Shown: positions 51,270 to 60,350 of the stretch, one piece after another
How positions within the stretch are numbered: position 1 is the stretch's first letter
Layout: every line of letters begins with the position of its first letter
From: Cladocopium goreaui
Taxonomy: Eukaryota; Sar; Dinophyceae; Suessiales; Symbiodiniaceae
Reading direction: 5' to 3'
NCBI GenBank assembly: GCA_947184155.2
Contig: CAMXCT020002373.1
Span: 1-64,000 of the forward strand
Length of the DNA: 64,000 nucleotides
Notes under the pieces: model-generated
Databases searched by the model: none
Seen by the model: only the letters and a program-made list of their open reading frames with translations
Told to the model about the DNA's origin: nothing
Position numbers and translations under genes: made by a program

Positions 51270-53161
51270 CTTGGTTCATTCCCACATATCGGACAAAGTC
51301 TTTGCTCTGGCGAGCATTTTTGGCGGAATAGGGGTAAAACCTTCTCCGGGTTTACCGGCTCGGCCTCGTTGCCACCCAAATATTCAGGGTGTACCGTTGG
51401 ACTTCCACGACCCCCAAAAAAGCACCATTTGTTCGTCATGAAAGCATCCGATCTACCAGGACGTTCTTGGACTTAAAAAAGTGTTGCCATTTTCCGGAAC
51501 AGAAATTGGATCCAGTTTTGAGGTTTGAACACAGGGCAGCTACTTTTTTGCCACGTCTATCCGGTGGTTGGGTGAGAGCTTTGTTCGGAGCTACGAATCG
51601 AGTTTTGGAAACCGCGGCCCTATTAGTGTCCATGATTTACCATTAAAGATGGTGACGTTCCATAGAAAACTGTAACTTAAATTACCAGAGCATAGATGAG
51701 TAGGTGAACCATATTTTTTGGTTTCCTAAAATGAGGTTACCCCCAAATCATCCTAACATATCCTAACCATCATAGTATCGATATTGTTTTGTCGTAACTT
51801 GGGATCCGTTGGGTCCCCTTTTGGTGATTCCGGCAGATCATGAAGATTTGAGAAGCTCACCACTCCCATTCCGGTTCCGTGATGGGGGGTCCTTGGATAT
51901 TTCTGAAAACCACTTGCAGTAATGAAGCCACACTTGTGGGCCTTCCTACGGGTAAGTTGGATGGAAAAGTGATGCTAACCGCGGTTTCTGGAAAAAATGT
52001 AGTTGGAAGGGTTTTCTGAAGCAATTTAGAAGTGGCGGCCCTAGGTTTTTGATGGCTTAAGCAGAGCGCTACCAGATGGTGCCAGCATCTTGTTGGTTTA
52101 TGATCTCCATGAACTATCGATGCCTCTATCTAAAATCCTAAGTAACCTGTCGAAATAAACCAACTTGTTGCGATTCCGGTCCCTGGGTACCTTTTTTCGT
52201 TCCAAAGTTGGTGCAGGAGAGGTCATGGAGAACGCGCTTTAGGTGCTCTTTCCAGTCGCGTCGACTGGGGAAAATTTTTGGAGCTGATTCTTGGGATCTC
52301 AGCCAAGGGTTGGTCCAGTTTTGGAGCTGATCCCAAGCTGTAGCTGTATAGCAAGGAGTACGTACGAACTATTGTAGATGATCACTGCTATCTTTGAGGC
52401 TCGAGGTTTGAGCAGGAAGGTTACGAGATGTTACGAGTATGACTCGTCATATTTCTTGCTATGTCAGTCAAAGTGTAATGAAGTCTTTAACCTTGGGTAA
52501 ACCTTGGATACGTTGAAAATCTGTGAAGACTGTGGTAATTTTTGGTACTTTTTTTCGCAAGCCCCAAACAGATAGAACCGTTGACAACCTGGAATTATCA
52601 TTCATTCCATCCTGGATTTCCACTGATCTGTCTTCCTGGGAGTTACTGTACTCTCTTGCAGCGGGCATACGTACTGACCAGCCCAACTCATTATTGCAGG
52701 GTAGTGAGATACATGTATCAAGCCAGTGACTTCCAGAATAAGTCTGATTTTTTATGCATTCGGAAACCCCTTTGGGAATTTGGTGATGTCTTTTTCCATT
52801 GGAAACTCCAACATTTTCCAACAGAAGATCCCCATTTCAGTGGTTCAATCGGAAACCCCAATGAATTTGGTGAGAAGCACTGAAATTGGGATGAAGATCC
52901 CAACAAAACCCTTTTTTCATCCCCATTTCAGTGGTTCAATCAGTTCAACCCCCCACGTTTCATGGCGGAGCCAAACGTTTGAGCCTTGCAGAAAAATGGT
53001 CCCTTTTAAGCACTTTATAAATGGGATTATCATCTCATTGAAGTGATATATCACCTAGAAATGGTATTGTAACTGGTTTATTATGTTTATTTCATGTTAT
53101 AAACTAGTTGCAAGAGTTGTGTCCACCCATAGCCACATCTGGTTGGCCATAATCTGTGCAG
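51270..53161. other. No clear gene
   Basis: Several open frames (51389-51646, 52468-52883, 52726-53046) overlap on both strands without familiar features. A single B-like right arm (AAATTACCAGAG) lies near 51672. GGTTCAATC and CCCCATTTCAGTGG are repeated at 52828-52945. Confidence 0.35.
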
Positions 53162-53245
53162 GTGTACAGGAGAAGGGCTAATTCGTCTCAGTTTGCCTCC
53201 GGCTCTCATCGCCGCGCCCCTGAAGCTGCAAACTTAGTGGATTGA
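53162..53245 (+). CDS. Exon-like segment after a good acceptor
   Basis: Follows AATCTGTGCAG. The frame reads VYRRRANSSQFASGSHRRAP and then EAANLVD to TGA. Basic and Ser/Ala-rich. It could be a last exon. No family is recognised. Confidence 0.35.
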   Translation: MYRRRANSSQFASGSHRRAPEAANLVD

Positions 53246-53309
53246 GCTGAGTTGAGTTTGAAGCTTGGAGGCGATCTTTTGGCAAGAGCCTTCAAAAAGC
53301 AAACAAGTA

Positions 53310-53380
53310 GCATAGGCCTGGGAAATAGGCCTTACATATGGTAGGTACCTCCAATTTAGGTTCCTGAAATCACCATTGAA
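53310..53380. repeat. Family F half element
   Basis: GGCCTTACATATGGTAGGTA, CCTCCAATTTAGGTTCCTGA, AATCACCATTG. It matches the right half of 27977-28113. Confidence 0.6.
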
Positions 53381-54009
53381 ATATTGAAATGAAACTTGAA
53401 TGAAATTGAGTTGAAGCCATGAAATAGATCATTGGTGTTGCCACCTTTTTAAACAATATGTAAACTCTAGTTGGTTGCGGGTTATTTTGTGTGATTACTT
53501 GTTTGCTTATTTGCCATTTTAGTGGATTGATGTGCCATTTTGACATCAACTGGTTGCGGGTTTCTGTTGTTTTCAAGGTATTTGAGCAAATCATAACTAC
53601 CTCCATGTGTCCTCACCATGGACTAGGTCATTCGACTGGATGGGTAGAAACGAATCCTGAATAGTCTTTTGGTATGGGATTATCTACGTTCACCAGCTAA
53701 GAATTTGTCATTTTTTGCCGGGTATCTGGCTGATTGACCATGTTAAAGGATTGCTGGTAAGGGAACCATAATACTTGTTTCAGACTCGTAGAGTAGCTCA
53801 ATTTGCCCTGTCAACATTTCTTTCCGCAAAATTGAGCAATGGAAATGGTGTTCTGGGTTGAAAGTTACAATTTTAATAATCCCTATCCCCTGATATTCAA
53901 TCCCCCCAGACGGAACCCTGCTTTAGTTTGGACCTATTTCATATTGGGGGGTCTATCTGGGGTCAACATTATTGGGATTGGAGTACCAATCATGACGCAA
54001 CCGAATTAT
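53381..54009. other. No gene recognised
   Basis: AACTGGTTGCGGGTT-like words recur at 53470-53565. No coding support. Confidence 0.4.
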
Positions 54010-54034
54010 CCTGGCTGGTGGTTTGGAACATTTT
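54010..54034 (+). mobile_element. Left-end fragment of family A
   Basis: CTGGCTGGTGGTTTGGAACA followed by unrelated sequence. Only the left end is present. Confidence 0.6.
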
Positions 54035-54076
54035 TCCCCACCTGCCAGGTGAGGGTTGTTAGATTTTATGTCAGTT

Positions 54077-54180
54077 GCCTCCTCCTCCTCCTCCTTCTCC
54101 TCCTGCTCCTCCTCCTCCTCCTGCTCCTCCTCCTCCTCCGCCTCCTCCTGCCTCGTCCTCCTCCTCCTCGTCCTCCTTGT
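54077..54180. repeat. (CTC)n microsatellite
   Basis: A pyrimidine-only run dominated by CTC with TTC and CTG interruptions. Confidence 0.95.
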
Positions 54181-54218
54181 CATCCTTGTCGTCCTTGCTC
54201 AACTGCGACCCGCGATCC

Positions 54219-54482
54219 ACAGTGTTCTCTGCCGGACCTCAACCACGACCACCCACGCCCAGTGTTCCCTGCCGGACCTCAACCACGACCATCCACGCCC
54301 AGTTTTCCCTGCCGGACCTCAACCACGACCATCCGCGCCCAGTGTTCCCTGCCGGACCTCAACCACGACCATCCGCGCCCAGTGTTCCCTGCCGGACCTC
54401 AACCGCGACCATCCGCGCCCAGTGTTCCCTGCCGGACCTCAACCGCGAGTATCCACGCCCAGTGTTCCCTGCCGGACCTCAT
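54219..54482. repeat. 40-bp tandem repeat, about 6.6 units
   Basis: Unit contains GTGTTCCCTGCCGGACCTCA and ACCACGACCATCC(A/G)CGCCC. All three plus frames stay open because 40 is not a multiple of three and the unit has no stop. The long ORFs here are therefore repeat artefacts. Confidence 0.95.
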
Positions 54483-54489
54483 GTAGGAA

Positions 54490-55066
54490 GATATGGGACA
54501 AAGAATGTGCAGAAGAAAGTTAGAAAGAATGTCAGAAAGAATGTCAGAAGATATGCCAGAAGATATGCCAGAGAGAATGCCAAATAGAATGCCAGATAGA
54601 ATGCCAGAAGATATGTCAGAATATATGCCAGAAGATATGCCAGATAGAATGCCAGATAATATGCCAGAAGATATGCCAGATAGAATGCCAGAAGATTTGC
54701 CAGATAGAATGCCAGAAAATATGCCAGAAGATAAGCCAGATAGATATGCCAGAAGATATGCCAGAAGATATGCCAGAAGATATGCCAGAAGATATGTCAG
54801 AATATATGCCAGAAGATATGTCAGATAGAATGCCAGAAGATATGTCAGAATATATGCCAGAAGATATGCCAGATAGAATGCCAGAAGATATGTCAGATAG
54901 AGTGGCAGAAGATATGCCAGATAGAATGCCAGAAGATTTGCCAGATAGAATGCCAGAAGATATGCCAGAAGATATGCCAGATCATATGCCAGAAGATATG
55001 CCAGATAGAATGTCGAATAGAATGTCAGAAGATATGTCAGATAGAATGCCAGAAGATTTGCCAGTA
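54490..55066 (+). repeat. 12-bp tandem repeat array, about 48 units
   Basis: Two alternating 12-bp variants, CCAGAAGATATG and CCAGATAGAATG, with others. One frame would give a tetrapeptide series (MPED, MPDR, MSEY), but the open frame switches once near 54741. This argues against continuous coding. Confidence 0.95.
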
Positions 55067-55121
55067 AGAAAATGTATAAATGTCATGGTGGGGATCACAC
55101 GAAGTAAAGTAATTTATTTGT

Positions 55122-55174
55122 TCATAATCCCAACTGACTTTCATATTTTTCAGAGGGGTTCAAACCACCAACCA
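55122..55174 (+). mobile_element. Right-half fragment of family A
   Basis: ATAATCCCAACTGACTTTCA, ATTTTTCAGAGGGG and AAACCACCAACCAG are present. The left half is missing. Confidence 0.7.
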
Positions 55175-55247
55175 GTATCAATTATGATTTAGAGATTTTA
55201 GAGATGGCCAACCGCAATATTATTTAAGTTGACGTGTCAATAATATT

Positions 55248-55362
55248 TATCCTTTGGTAAATAAACATAGACCCTGAACATAACCAGTTTTAAATGGAAA
55301 CTAATATTCCAACCCCTATCTGGCAGGGCAGGGTCCATGTTAATTTACTGAAGGGTACCAAA
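55248..55362. mobile_element. Degenerate family B-like element
   Basis: ATCCTTTGGTAAATAAACAT at the left and GTTAATTTACTGAAGGGTA at the right, with AGACCCTG...CAGGGTCCATG inner arms. Confidence 0.5.
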
Positions 55363-55579
55363 ATCTTGCTACACAACTACACAAGGACATATCCACAAAG
55401 TCTGCCGCAACATACCTGGAACTTACCTCCTGGTGGGTTGGTAGCTTCAACCAGCTTCGAGAGAGACATGTGAAGGAATGATCTTCACAAGCGGATCGAG
55501 CTCGTTGCATGCCATACGCATTTCAGGAAAACTTTATTTTCGATGAGTAGAAACACAGCATCAACACATACAAACATGT
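55363..55579. other. No gene seen
   Basis: Nothing supported. Confidence 0.4.
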
Positions 55580-55676
55580 CTGGTTGGTGGTTTCAAACAT
55601 TTTTATTTTCCATAATTTATGGGATAATCCTTCCCATTGACTAACATTTTTCAAGATGTTTAAAACCACCAACCAG
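55580..55676 (+). mobile_element. Family A element, CAAGATG subtype, 4-bp flank repeat
   Basis: CTGGTTGGTGGTTTCAAAC at the left and AAACCACCAACCAG at the right. TTCCCATTGAC and TTTTTCAAGATG mark the subtype also seen at 30092 and 30720. ATGT flanks both ends. Confidence 0.85.
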
Positions 55677-55683
55677 ATGTATA

Positions 55684-55856
55684 TGACCTTTTGCCAAAAA
55701 TAGTTGACAGAAGTTTTGTGCCAGTTGTTGATAATTAGTGTGGACCTAGTGGTTGTTTCTCTTTGTTGTGAGGCGGCACGTAACTAAATTCACCAATTCT
55801 GCAAGGCTGCGCTAGGAAACCCGCTAGGTTTGCGCTAGTTTTGATTCACACCCATG
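55684..55856 (+). repeat. Family E dispersed repeat, copy 2
   Basis: See 23831-24005. Here E follows a family A copy, whereas copy 1 follows a family D copy. Confidence 0.7.
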
Positions 55857-55927
55857 TTCAAGGATATTTTTTCTGTATTCCTGTTTGCTTGCTATTTCAA
55901 CATGAAGAGAAGTCAAGATGTAACACT

Positions 55928-56039
55928 TACCCTTTGGTTATTTATATAACATGGCCATGGAAAGTCACCATTTTTAGTAGGTAAACCTCTATTTTCATGG
56001 GCCGTTTCCCATGGCAAACTGTTAAATAACCAAATGGTA
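55928..56039 (+). mobile_element. Family B element (CAAACTGTTA subtype)
   Basis: TACCCTTTGGTTATTTATAT at the left and AAATAACCAAATGGTA at the right. Confidence 0.75.
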
Positions 56040-56221
56040 GTCATTTTCTGTGCTCTAACCCAGCATGTTTTAATCACCAAGAACCACAGCTCAGCCCTTG
56101 GCATCCTTGGCGCCCGCTCTCTCAGACGGCCGGCTTTGATTGTTTTCGCTGAGGTCATCCACGTTGATTCGCCCCTCGGAAATCCTCCCCGGAAAGTGTT
56201 CGCCGTGCTGGGGATAGTATA
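56040..56221 (+). CDS. Coding-like segment, unknown product
   Basis: The frame from the ATG at 56034 reads ALGILGARSLRRPALIVFAE, VIHVDSPLGNPPRKVFAVLG and IV to TAG. A minus-strand frame over the same region is also open. GC-rich compared with flanks. No family is recognised. Confidence 0.25.
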
Positions 56222-56351
56222 GCCATCCCGAAACAGAAAGATCTCGAAAAGTGTGTCCAGGAGCCATCGGATTGGCAGTAAAATATCTTATTATTGGGAT
56301 ATAATGGGATATATATGTTATATGGCCATGAAAAAAAGTATCTTCTGGTAT

Positions 56352-56428
56352 GATATGTAAACAATGGCAATTGCTGATGGGTTATAGGGTGGATTATCGG
56401 ATTTTAACTATTAAAGATATGTTGATAT
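56352..56428 (+). repeat. Family J dispersed repeat, copy 2
   Basis: CAATGGCAATTGCTGATGGG, GGATTATCGGATTTTAA, TATTAAAGATATGT. A family A copy starts a few bases later. Confidence 0.65.
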
Positions 56429-56431
56429 ATA

Positions 56432-56530
56432 CTGGTTGGTGGTTTCAAGCATTTTTTCCATAATATATGGGATGTCATCCTTCCCATTGACTTTCATATT
56501 TTTTAGAGGGGTAGGTATACCACCAACCAG
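56432..56530 (+). mobile_element. Family A element
   Basis: CTGGTTGGTGGTTTCAAGC at the left and TACCACCAACCAG at the right. GATATA and GATATG flank it (one mismatch). Confidence 0.85.
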
Positions 56531-56635
56531 GATATGTAAATACTTATTTCAAGGGTTTTCCCACTTTGCTATCTGGGGTTGCTATTATATAAAAAATATA
56601 TAAAATTATATACATATTATAATTATATATATATA

Positions 56636-56712
56636 CTGGTTGGTGGATTGGAACATTTTTTATTTTTCCATATATTGGGAACAATAATCGCAGCTGACTA
56701 ATATTTTTCAAA
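56636..56712 (+). mobile_element. Family A element, right end replaced
   Basis: CTGGTTGGTGGATTGGAAC at the left. After CTAATATTTTTCAAA the element stops and a different repeat (CGGCATCGAGGGTCC) begins at 56713. Confidence 0.75.
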
Positions 56713-56908
56713 CGGCATCGAGGGTCCATGGGGGGCACAGTCCGGTGACTTGTCTTTCTTCTTCTGTTCTGGCTTTCTCCTAGTCAACTTGTTCTTTCCT
56801 ATCCCGCGGTTCTGTCCCATGTCCGCGTCTCTTTACCCCCTGTGGGTTCCTAGCCCTCGGTTCACCGGCATCGAGGGTCCACAGGGGGGCAAAAGCCCGG
56901 TTCTTGTC
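56713..56908 (+). repeat. Direct repeat CGGCATCGAGGGTCC...TTGTC
   Basis: Blocks at 56713-56755 and 56866-56908 share CGGCATCGAGGGTCCA, GGGGGGCA and CCGGT...CTTGTC, 153 bp apart. Function unknown. Confidence 0.6.
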
Positions 56909-57220
56909 GTTACTTTTTCGCGTCCTTTCTTTCCACAGCTCACTTTCCTCACCTTGTCTTTCTTTTGTCACGCCCTGTTTGTCCTCCAGGTTGTCTTCCT
57001 ACAGTCCTACACTCTGTCTCTTGGCACGGCGTCTCATCCGGTGCTTTTCTGGCTCAACAGCAAGAGAAAGAAAGACCGAAACCAAACAGAAAGAACACAC
57101 AACTTAAAACCACAGGAAGCAAAGCCTAGAACGAAACTAAAGTAAGGAAACAAAACATCACACACACACACACACATTCAAACACATTCAAGCACGCGCA
57201 AAAACCACAGGCAACACACG

Positions 57221-57286
57221 CCTCTGCGCCTTGGTCCAATGGAGCGGTGGAACCTTCTGCCCACGTTCCGGACCAAGGCGCAGAGG
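57221..57286. repeat. Perfect 17-bp inverted repeat (hairpin)
   Basis: CCTCTGCGCCTTGGTCC (57221-57237) and GGACCAAGGCGCAGAGG (57270-57286) are exact complements with a 32-nt loop. The stem is GC-rich and would be very stable in RNA. Confidence 0.85.
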
Positions 57287-57589
57287 GAAAAGGCTGCCAA
57301 AGAAAAAGCCGAAAAGACAAAACAAGAAGAAAAAGAGAAAAAAAAACAAGAAGAAGAAGAAAAGAAGAAAAAGGAAGAAAATGAGAACCAGAAAAACGAG
57401 AGAGCTCGAAACGACAGAGAGCAACAGAGCGCTAGACACAGAAGAAAGAGAGAGCAGAAGAAGAAGACCGGCACAGCCAAAAAAAGACTGCTGGGCGCGC
57501 GTGGACCGCGGTCTCTGAGGCGCCCGGTGCCGAGGGGAGCGGGGGGAAAAAAAAATAGTAGAACGGGGATTGAGGGGAGTTTATGTTAG
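57239..57589 (+). CDS. Lys/Glu-rich 116-codon ORF, doubtful
   Basis: The ATG at 57239 lies in the hairpin loop. The product is dominated by Lys, Glu, Gln and Arg from an A/G-rich stretch (57295-57470), predicting a charged helix or coiled coil. Two other plus frames are also open there. It ends in a GC-rich basic stretch. It may be a low-complexity coding exon or a purine-rich non-coding run. Confidence 0.25.
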   Translation: MERWNLLPTFRTKAQREKAAKEKAEKTKQEEKEKKKQEEEEKKKKEENENQKNERARNDREQQSARHRRKREQKKKTGTAKKRLLGARGPRSLRRPVPRGAGGKKNSRTGIEGSLC

Positions 57590-57882
57590 TATGTTGGTTG
57601 TTACGTTTTTGTGTTTCTTATAAACATCCCCGCTTGGTGCCCCTGGATGAGATCCAGGGGCTTTATCCAATTTTTTTATCCAGGTCCCATGTGTTCACCT
57701 TGTGCCCAAATTTTATCCCAGCAGATGTCTGTAACTGAAATTGCTTCTGGGCCATGAATTTCATCCAGATGCAACAATATATCTTTTTGTTTTTACTTGA
57801 CCTCAAACTTTGAATTTTAGCCGGGGCCCATCTTTGCAAATTCAAAGGTGCTCATACCTCAAGGCTTTGGATTTCATACACT
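57590..57882. other. No gene seen
   Basis: Contains GCCCCTGGATGAGATCCAGG with GGGGC, a small inverted repeat at 57639-57663. Confidence 0.4.
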
Positions 57883-58209
57883 GTGTTCACGGTTTATCGA
57901 ACATTTGATGGAACGTCAGACCATGGAAATTCATCCACCAAGCCTGTGGCATACCAAAAACTCATGAATCTCATGACGAACATGAGGTGTTTTGGCTGTT
58001 CGTTGGTAGGCAAGGGAGGGTTGGAATTGAATGGAAATATATTTAAAATGTTTGAGAACACTTGTGATGGCCGACTAACAGCTATTTGGCTTCAAGGGAT
58101 TTCAGCTTGCGGCTTCAGCCCAATGGAAAATTTCGAAATTTGGATCGAGACGAGGGGCGGCACTAACGAAACGTATGTGCTGTCTCTGACTGACCCTCGT
58201 CTACTATAA
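57883..58209 (+). CDS. Coding-like 108-codon frame, possible first exon
   Basis: ATG to TAA. The later half is protein-like (GKGGLELNGNIFKMFENTCD, GRLTAIWLQGISACGFSPME, NFEIWIETRGGTNETYVLSL). It sits upstream of three further plus-strand coding-like segments (58358-58826), which suggests one multi-exon gene. No family is recognised. Confidence 0.35.
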   Translation: MFTVYRTFDGTSDHGNSSTKPVAYQKLMNLMTNMRCFGCSLVGKGGLELNGNIFKMFENTCDGRLTAIWLQGISACGFSPMENFEIWIETRGGTNETYVLSLTDPRLL

Positions 58210-58357
58210 TTGTTTCTGATGTTTTGCTTTGGTGTCCTGATTGACATAACTGCTGACCACGAGTATTTTGTCGACGAAAGTTGCGACTTTGGTGAACTAG
58301 TTTGTTAAAATTCAACATTCAATTGATGTCAATAGTGTCAATTGTAAAATCACCAGG

Positions 58358-58540
58358 ATGCATTGTGAGGCAGAGGGGAGGAGATCAGGACGCATTTGCA
58401 GCAGAAATCTGCATGCAGAGGTGGAAGCACTCAGAGGGCGATGCATAGCTGCTTGTGCAGATCAAATGCTGAGCCTCCAAGAGTTGAAGGAGATGTGCAA
58501 GCGCAAACAGGCGAGGTGTTGGCCAACAGATGACAGATGA
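58358..58540 (+). CDS. Coding-like 60-codon frame, possible exon
   Basis: Starts MHCEAEGRRSGRICSRNLHA and continues EVEALRGRCIAACADQMLSL, QELKEMCKRKQARCWPTDDR to TGA. Cys-rich with a charged amphipathic helix. GCGAGGTGTTGG near 58510 may hold a donor; the next acceptor is only about 60 bp away. No family is recognised. Confidence 0.4.
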   Translation: MHCEAEGRRSGRICSRNLHAEVEALRGRCIAACADQMLSLQELKEMCKRKQARCWPTDDR

Positions 58541-58575
58541 CACAGGATTTCGAAACATGATTTGTTCTCTGTCAG

Positions 58576-58677
58576 GTTGCGCCTGAGCCCTCTCAGGTCC
58601 CTGAGGCTGGTCAGCCTCCTCAGGCTGATCAGCCTGAATTGGCTCCCTGTGAGATCCGTGAGGTTCGGCAAACTTGA
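58576..58677 (+). CDS. Exon-like Pro/Glu/Gln-rich segment
   Basis: TTTGTTCTCTGTCAG immediately precedes it, a strong acceptor. One frame reads VAPEPSQVPEAGQPPQADQP and ELAPCEIREVRQT to TGA. A second frame is Leu/Arg-rich and also open, so phase depends on the donor upstream. No family is recognised. Confidence 0.4.
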   Translation, partial: VAPEPSQVPEAGQPPQADQPELAPCEIREVRQT

Positions 58678-58724
58678 GAAGACTCTTTTCTTGGATAATT
58701 TGGATATCTTGGGTTTTTTTGGGG

Positions 58725-58826
58725 GATGATGATGTTGATGTGTTGATGCTGGAGGCTGCCGTGCGCAGCACCGAAGAGATTCCGAATGGACATGCAGCGC
58801 CTGGGAAAGGCGTTGAGGCCTTGTGA
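58725..58826 (+). CDS. Exon-like acidic segment
   Basis: The frame reads DDDVDVLMLEAAVRSTEEIP and NGHAAPGKGVEAL to TGA. The upstream T-rich run could be an acceptor region, though no AG is ideally placed. Probably the same gene as the preceding segments. Confidence 0.35.
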   Translation, partial: DDDVDVLMLEAAVRSTEEIPNGHAAPGKGVEAL

Positions 58827-58992
58827 ATCCGAGTGGTTGCTCTGGTTGGGGTGCATGAAGTGGCTGCCAAGCGGTTTATGATGTTGAAGGGTGACATGGG
58901 GTGTAAGATGACTGAAGAGAAGAGTTTAAAGATTGACAAACAGTGAGAGGTCTGAGATGGTGAAAACAGGTGTTGTTTCGATCTCAAGACAC

Positions 58993-59256
58993 TCATTGTT
59001 GTTGATTTTGATGGGTCGTCCAGGATGAAAACCCATGCGATGGGGTTTGGCGGATCTTTCCTTGGGGTTGTGCGCAGGGTAGCCTCTTCACTTCGATCAT
59101 GTGCAGCAGTGAGATGAAATCCACAGGTGTAAGGTCAGTAGACTTATATGTAAATTTCTTAGCTCGGGTCATGAGATGAACATGAGACTCCAGCATGTGC
59201 TGCCGCTGTTCATTTCCCTTGCCAGGTGTCCAAAGAACAAGATCATCAAGATCCAA
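58993..59256 (-). CDS. 87-codon minus-strand frame, possibly RT-like relic
   Basis: Starts MDLDDLVLWTPGKGNEQRQH, continues MLESHVHLMTRAKKFTYKST, DLTPVDFISLLHMIEVKRLP. The LDDLVLWT followed by a helix ending at a basic stretch loosely recalls the [FY]xDD motif and the following helix of gypsy-type reverse transcriptases, but the rest is too diverged to be sure. Confidence 0.3.
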   Translation of the reverse strand: MDLDDLVLWTPGKGNEQRQHMLESHVHLMTRAKKFTYKSTDLTPVDFISLLHMIEVKRLPCAQPQGKIRQTPSHGFSSWTTHQNQQQ

Positions 59257-59821
59257 AGGAACCAGTGACAGCCAGAAGCAACGGACAGTAGGTGTTTTTT
59301 ATTTATAAAATCCATCAACTGGGAGGGAGCGACACGCTCTATGGTGCGGAAGTTTCAAAAGCACATCTCTCAGTTGATGGTGGCGGATTTCAAACAAAGC
59401 ATGTCGGGTTCGTGGGTTCTATGGTTAAACAATTCTTATTGTCCGTTCTCCACTTTCTTTCCGTTCTCGCATTTGTGTAGTGAAGGGTTCATAAAAAGGT
59501 GGCAGTGGATCATGAGGGGAGCGAAAGGCGAAATAAGCAGACCCTCACATTCACTGTCATCTTTGTAAATCTAGATTTTTTTAAAGCACCGCATCAACCG
59601 CCAACTTCAACCATCAACGACGTGGTTGAAGGTCCCAGCAACGACAAGCAATGACAACACTGACATCAAATTTACGAGACCAAAAAAATATGAGACCCTC
59701 CCTCACCTGACATAAAATTTAGGAGACCTTCAACCAACACCCCATAAACAATCTTGCAGCAGAGGCTGCCACAGGGTTGTTCAAGCAGCTTTGGCATATG
59801 CCCGAATGACAATTAAGCGGT
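59257..59821. other. No gene recognised
   Basis: No supported feature. CAACCATCAACGACG-type words near 59595-59650. Confidence 0.4.
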
Positions 59822-60088
59822 GAAGTGCATGCACGGGCTGAAAACATGAGACTGAGATTCATGAAAATTAAATGGTGACATTCTTGCACAGGCTGAAAAC
59901 ATGAGACTGAGATTCATGAATATTAAATGTGACATTCTTGCATAGGATGAAAACCTGGGGCCTGAGCTTCATGAAAATGAAATAGTGAAGTGCTTGCACA
60001 GGATGAAAACCAGGGGCCTGAGTTTCATGAAAATGAAATAGTGAAGTTCTTGCACAGGATGAAAGCCTGGAGCCTGAGTTTTATGAGT
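59822..60088 (+). repeat. About 55-bp tandem repeat, 5 units
   Basis: Units share CTTGCACAGGATGAAAACC, CTGAG(A/T)TTCATGAAAAT and AAATAGTGAAG. The first two use GGCTGAAAACATGAGACTGA instead, so two subtypes lie side by side. Confidence 0.85.
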
Positions 60089-60229
60089 GCCACTCTGGGA
60101 TACCAGAAACGTTCCGCAAAGGTTTTCATTGGTCGCAGTTTGTACCTCATACACCATTTTTATTGAAGGATTTTAGCCCCAACTGGGGGCTAAAAACCAG
60201 GTTGCCTGTCTAGAATGCTACAGCAACGG

Positions 60230-60350
60230 GTATTTAGATGTTTATTTGGTTGATTCAATCTAGCAATGGACCATGAAATTTAGCTCGGGATCGGAGATGT
60301 TTGTGGATAAGATCCATGGGGTGAGGTTGTAAAGAATGTGGTTTATGATA
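60230..60350 (+). repeat. Direct repeat of about 117 bp, copy 1
   Basis: TTAGATGTTTATTTGGTTGA, GCTCGGGATCGGAGAT, GTGGATAAGATCCATGGGGT, GTAAAGAATGTGGTTTATG. Copy 2 lies at 60610-60727 with only a few differences. About 260 bp of unrelated sequence separates them. Confidence 0.85.

Noticed and set aside
53839..54587. Three overlapping plus ORFs of 155-215 codons
   Set aside because: They are forced open by the CTC and 40-bp repeats, all three frames alike.
58385..58996. 203-codon minus-strand ORF
   Set aside because: The opposite strand over the same DNA has better splice signals and composition, so the minus frame is probably its shadow. Not fully excluded.
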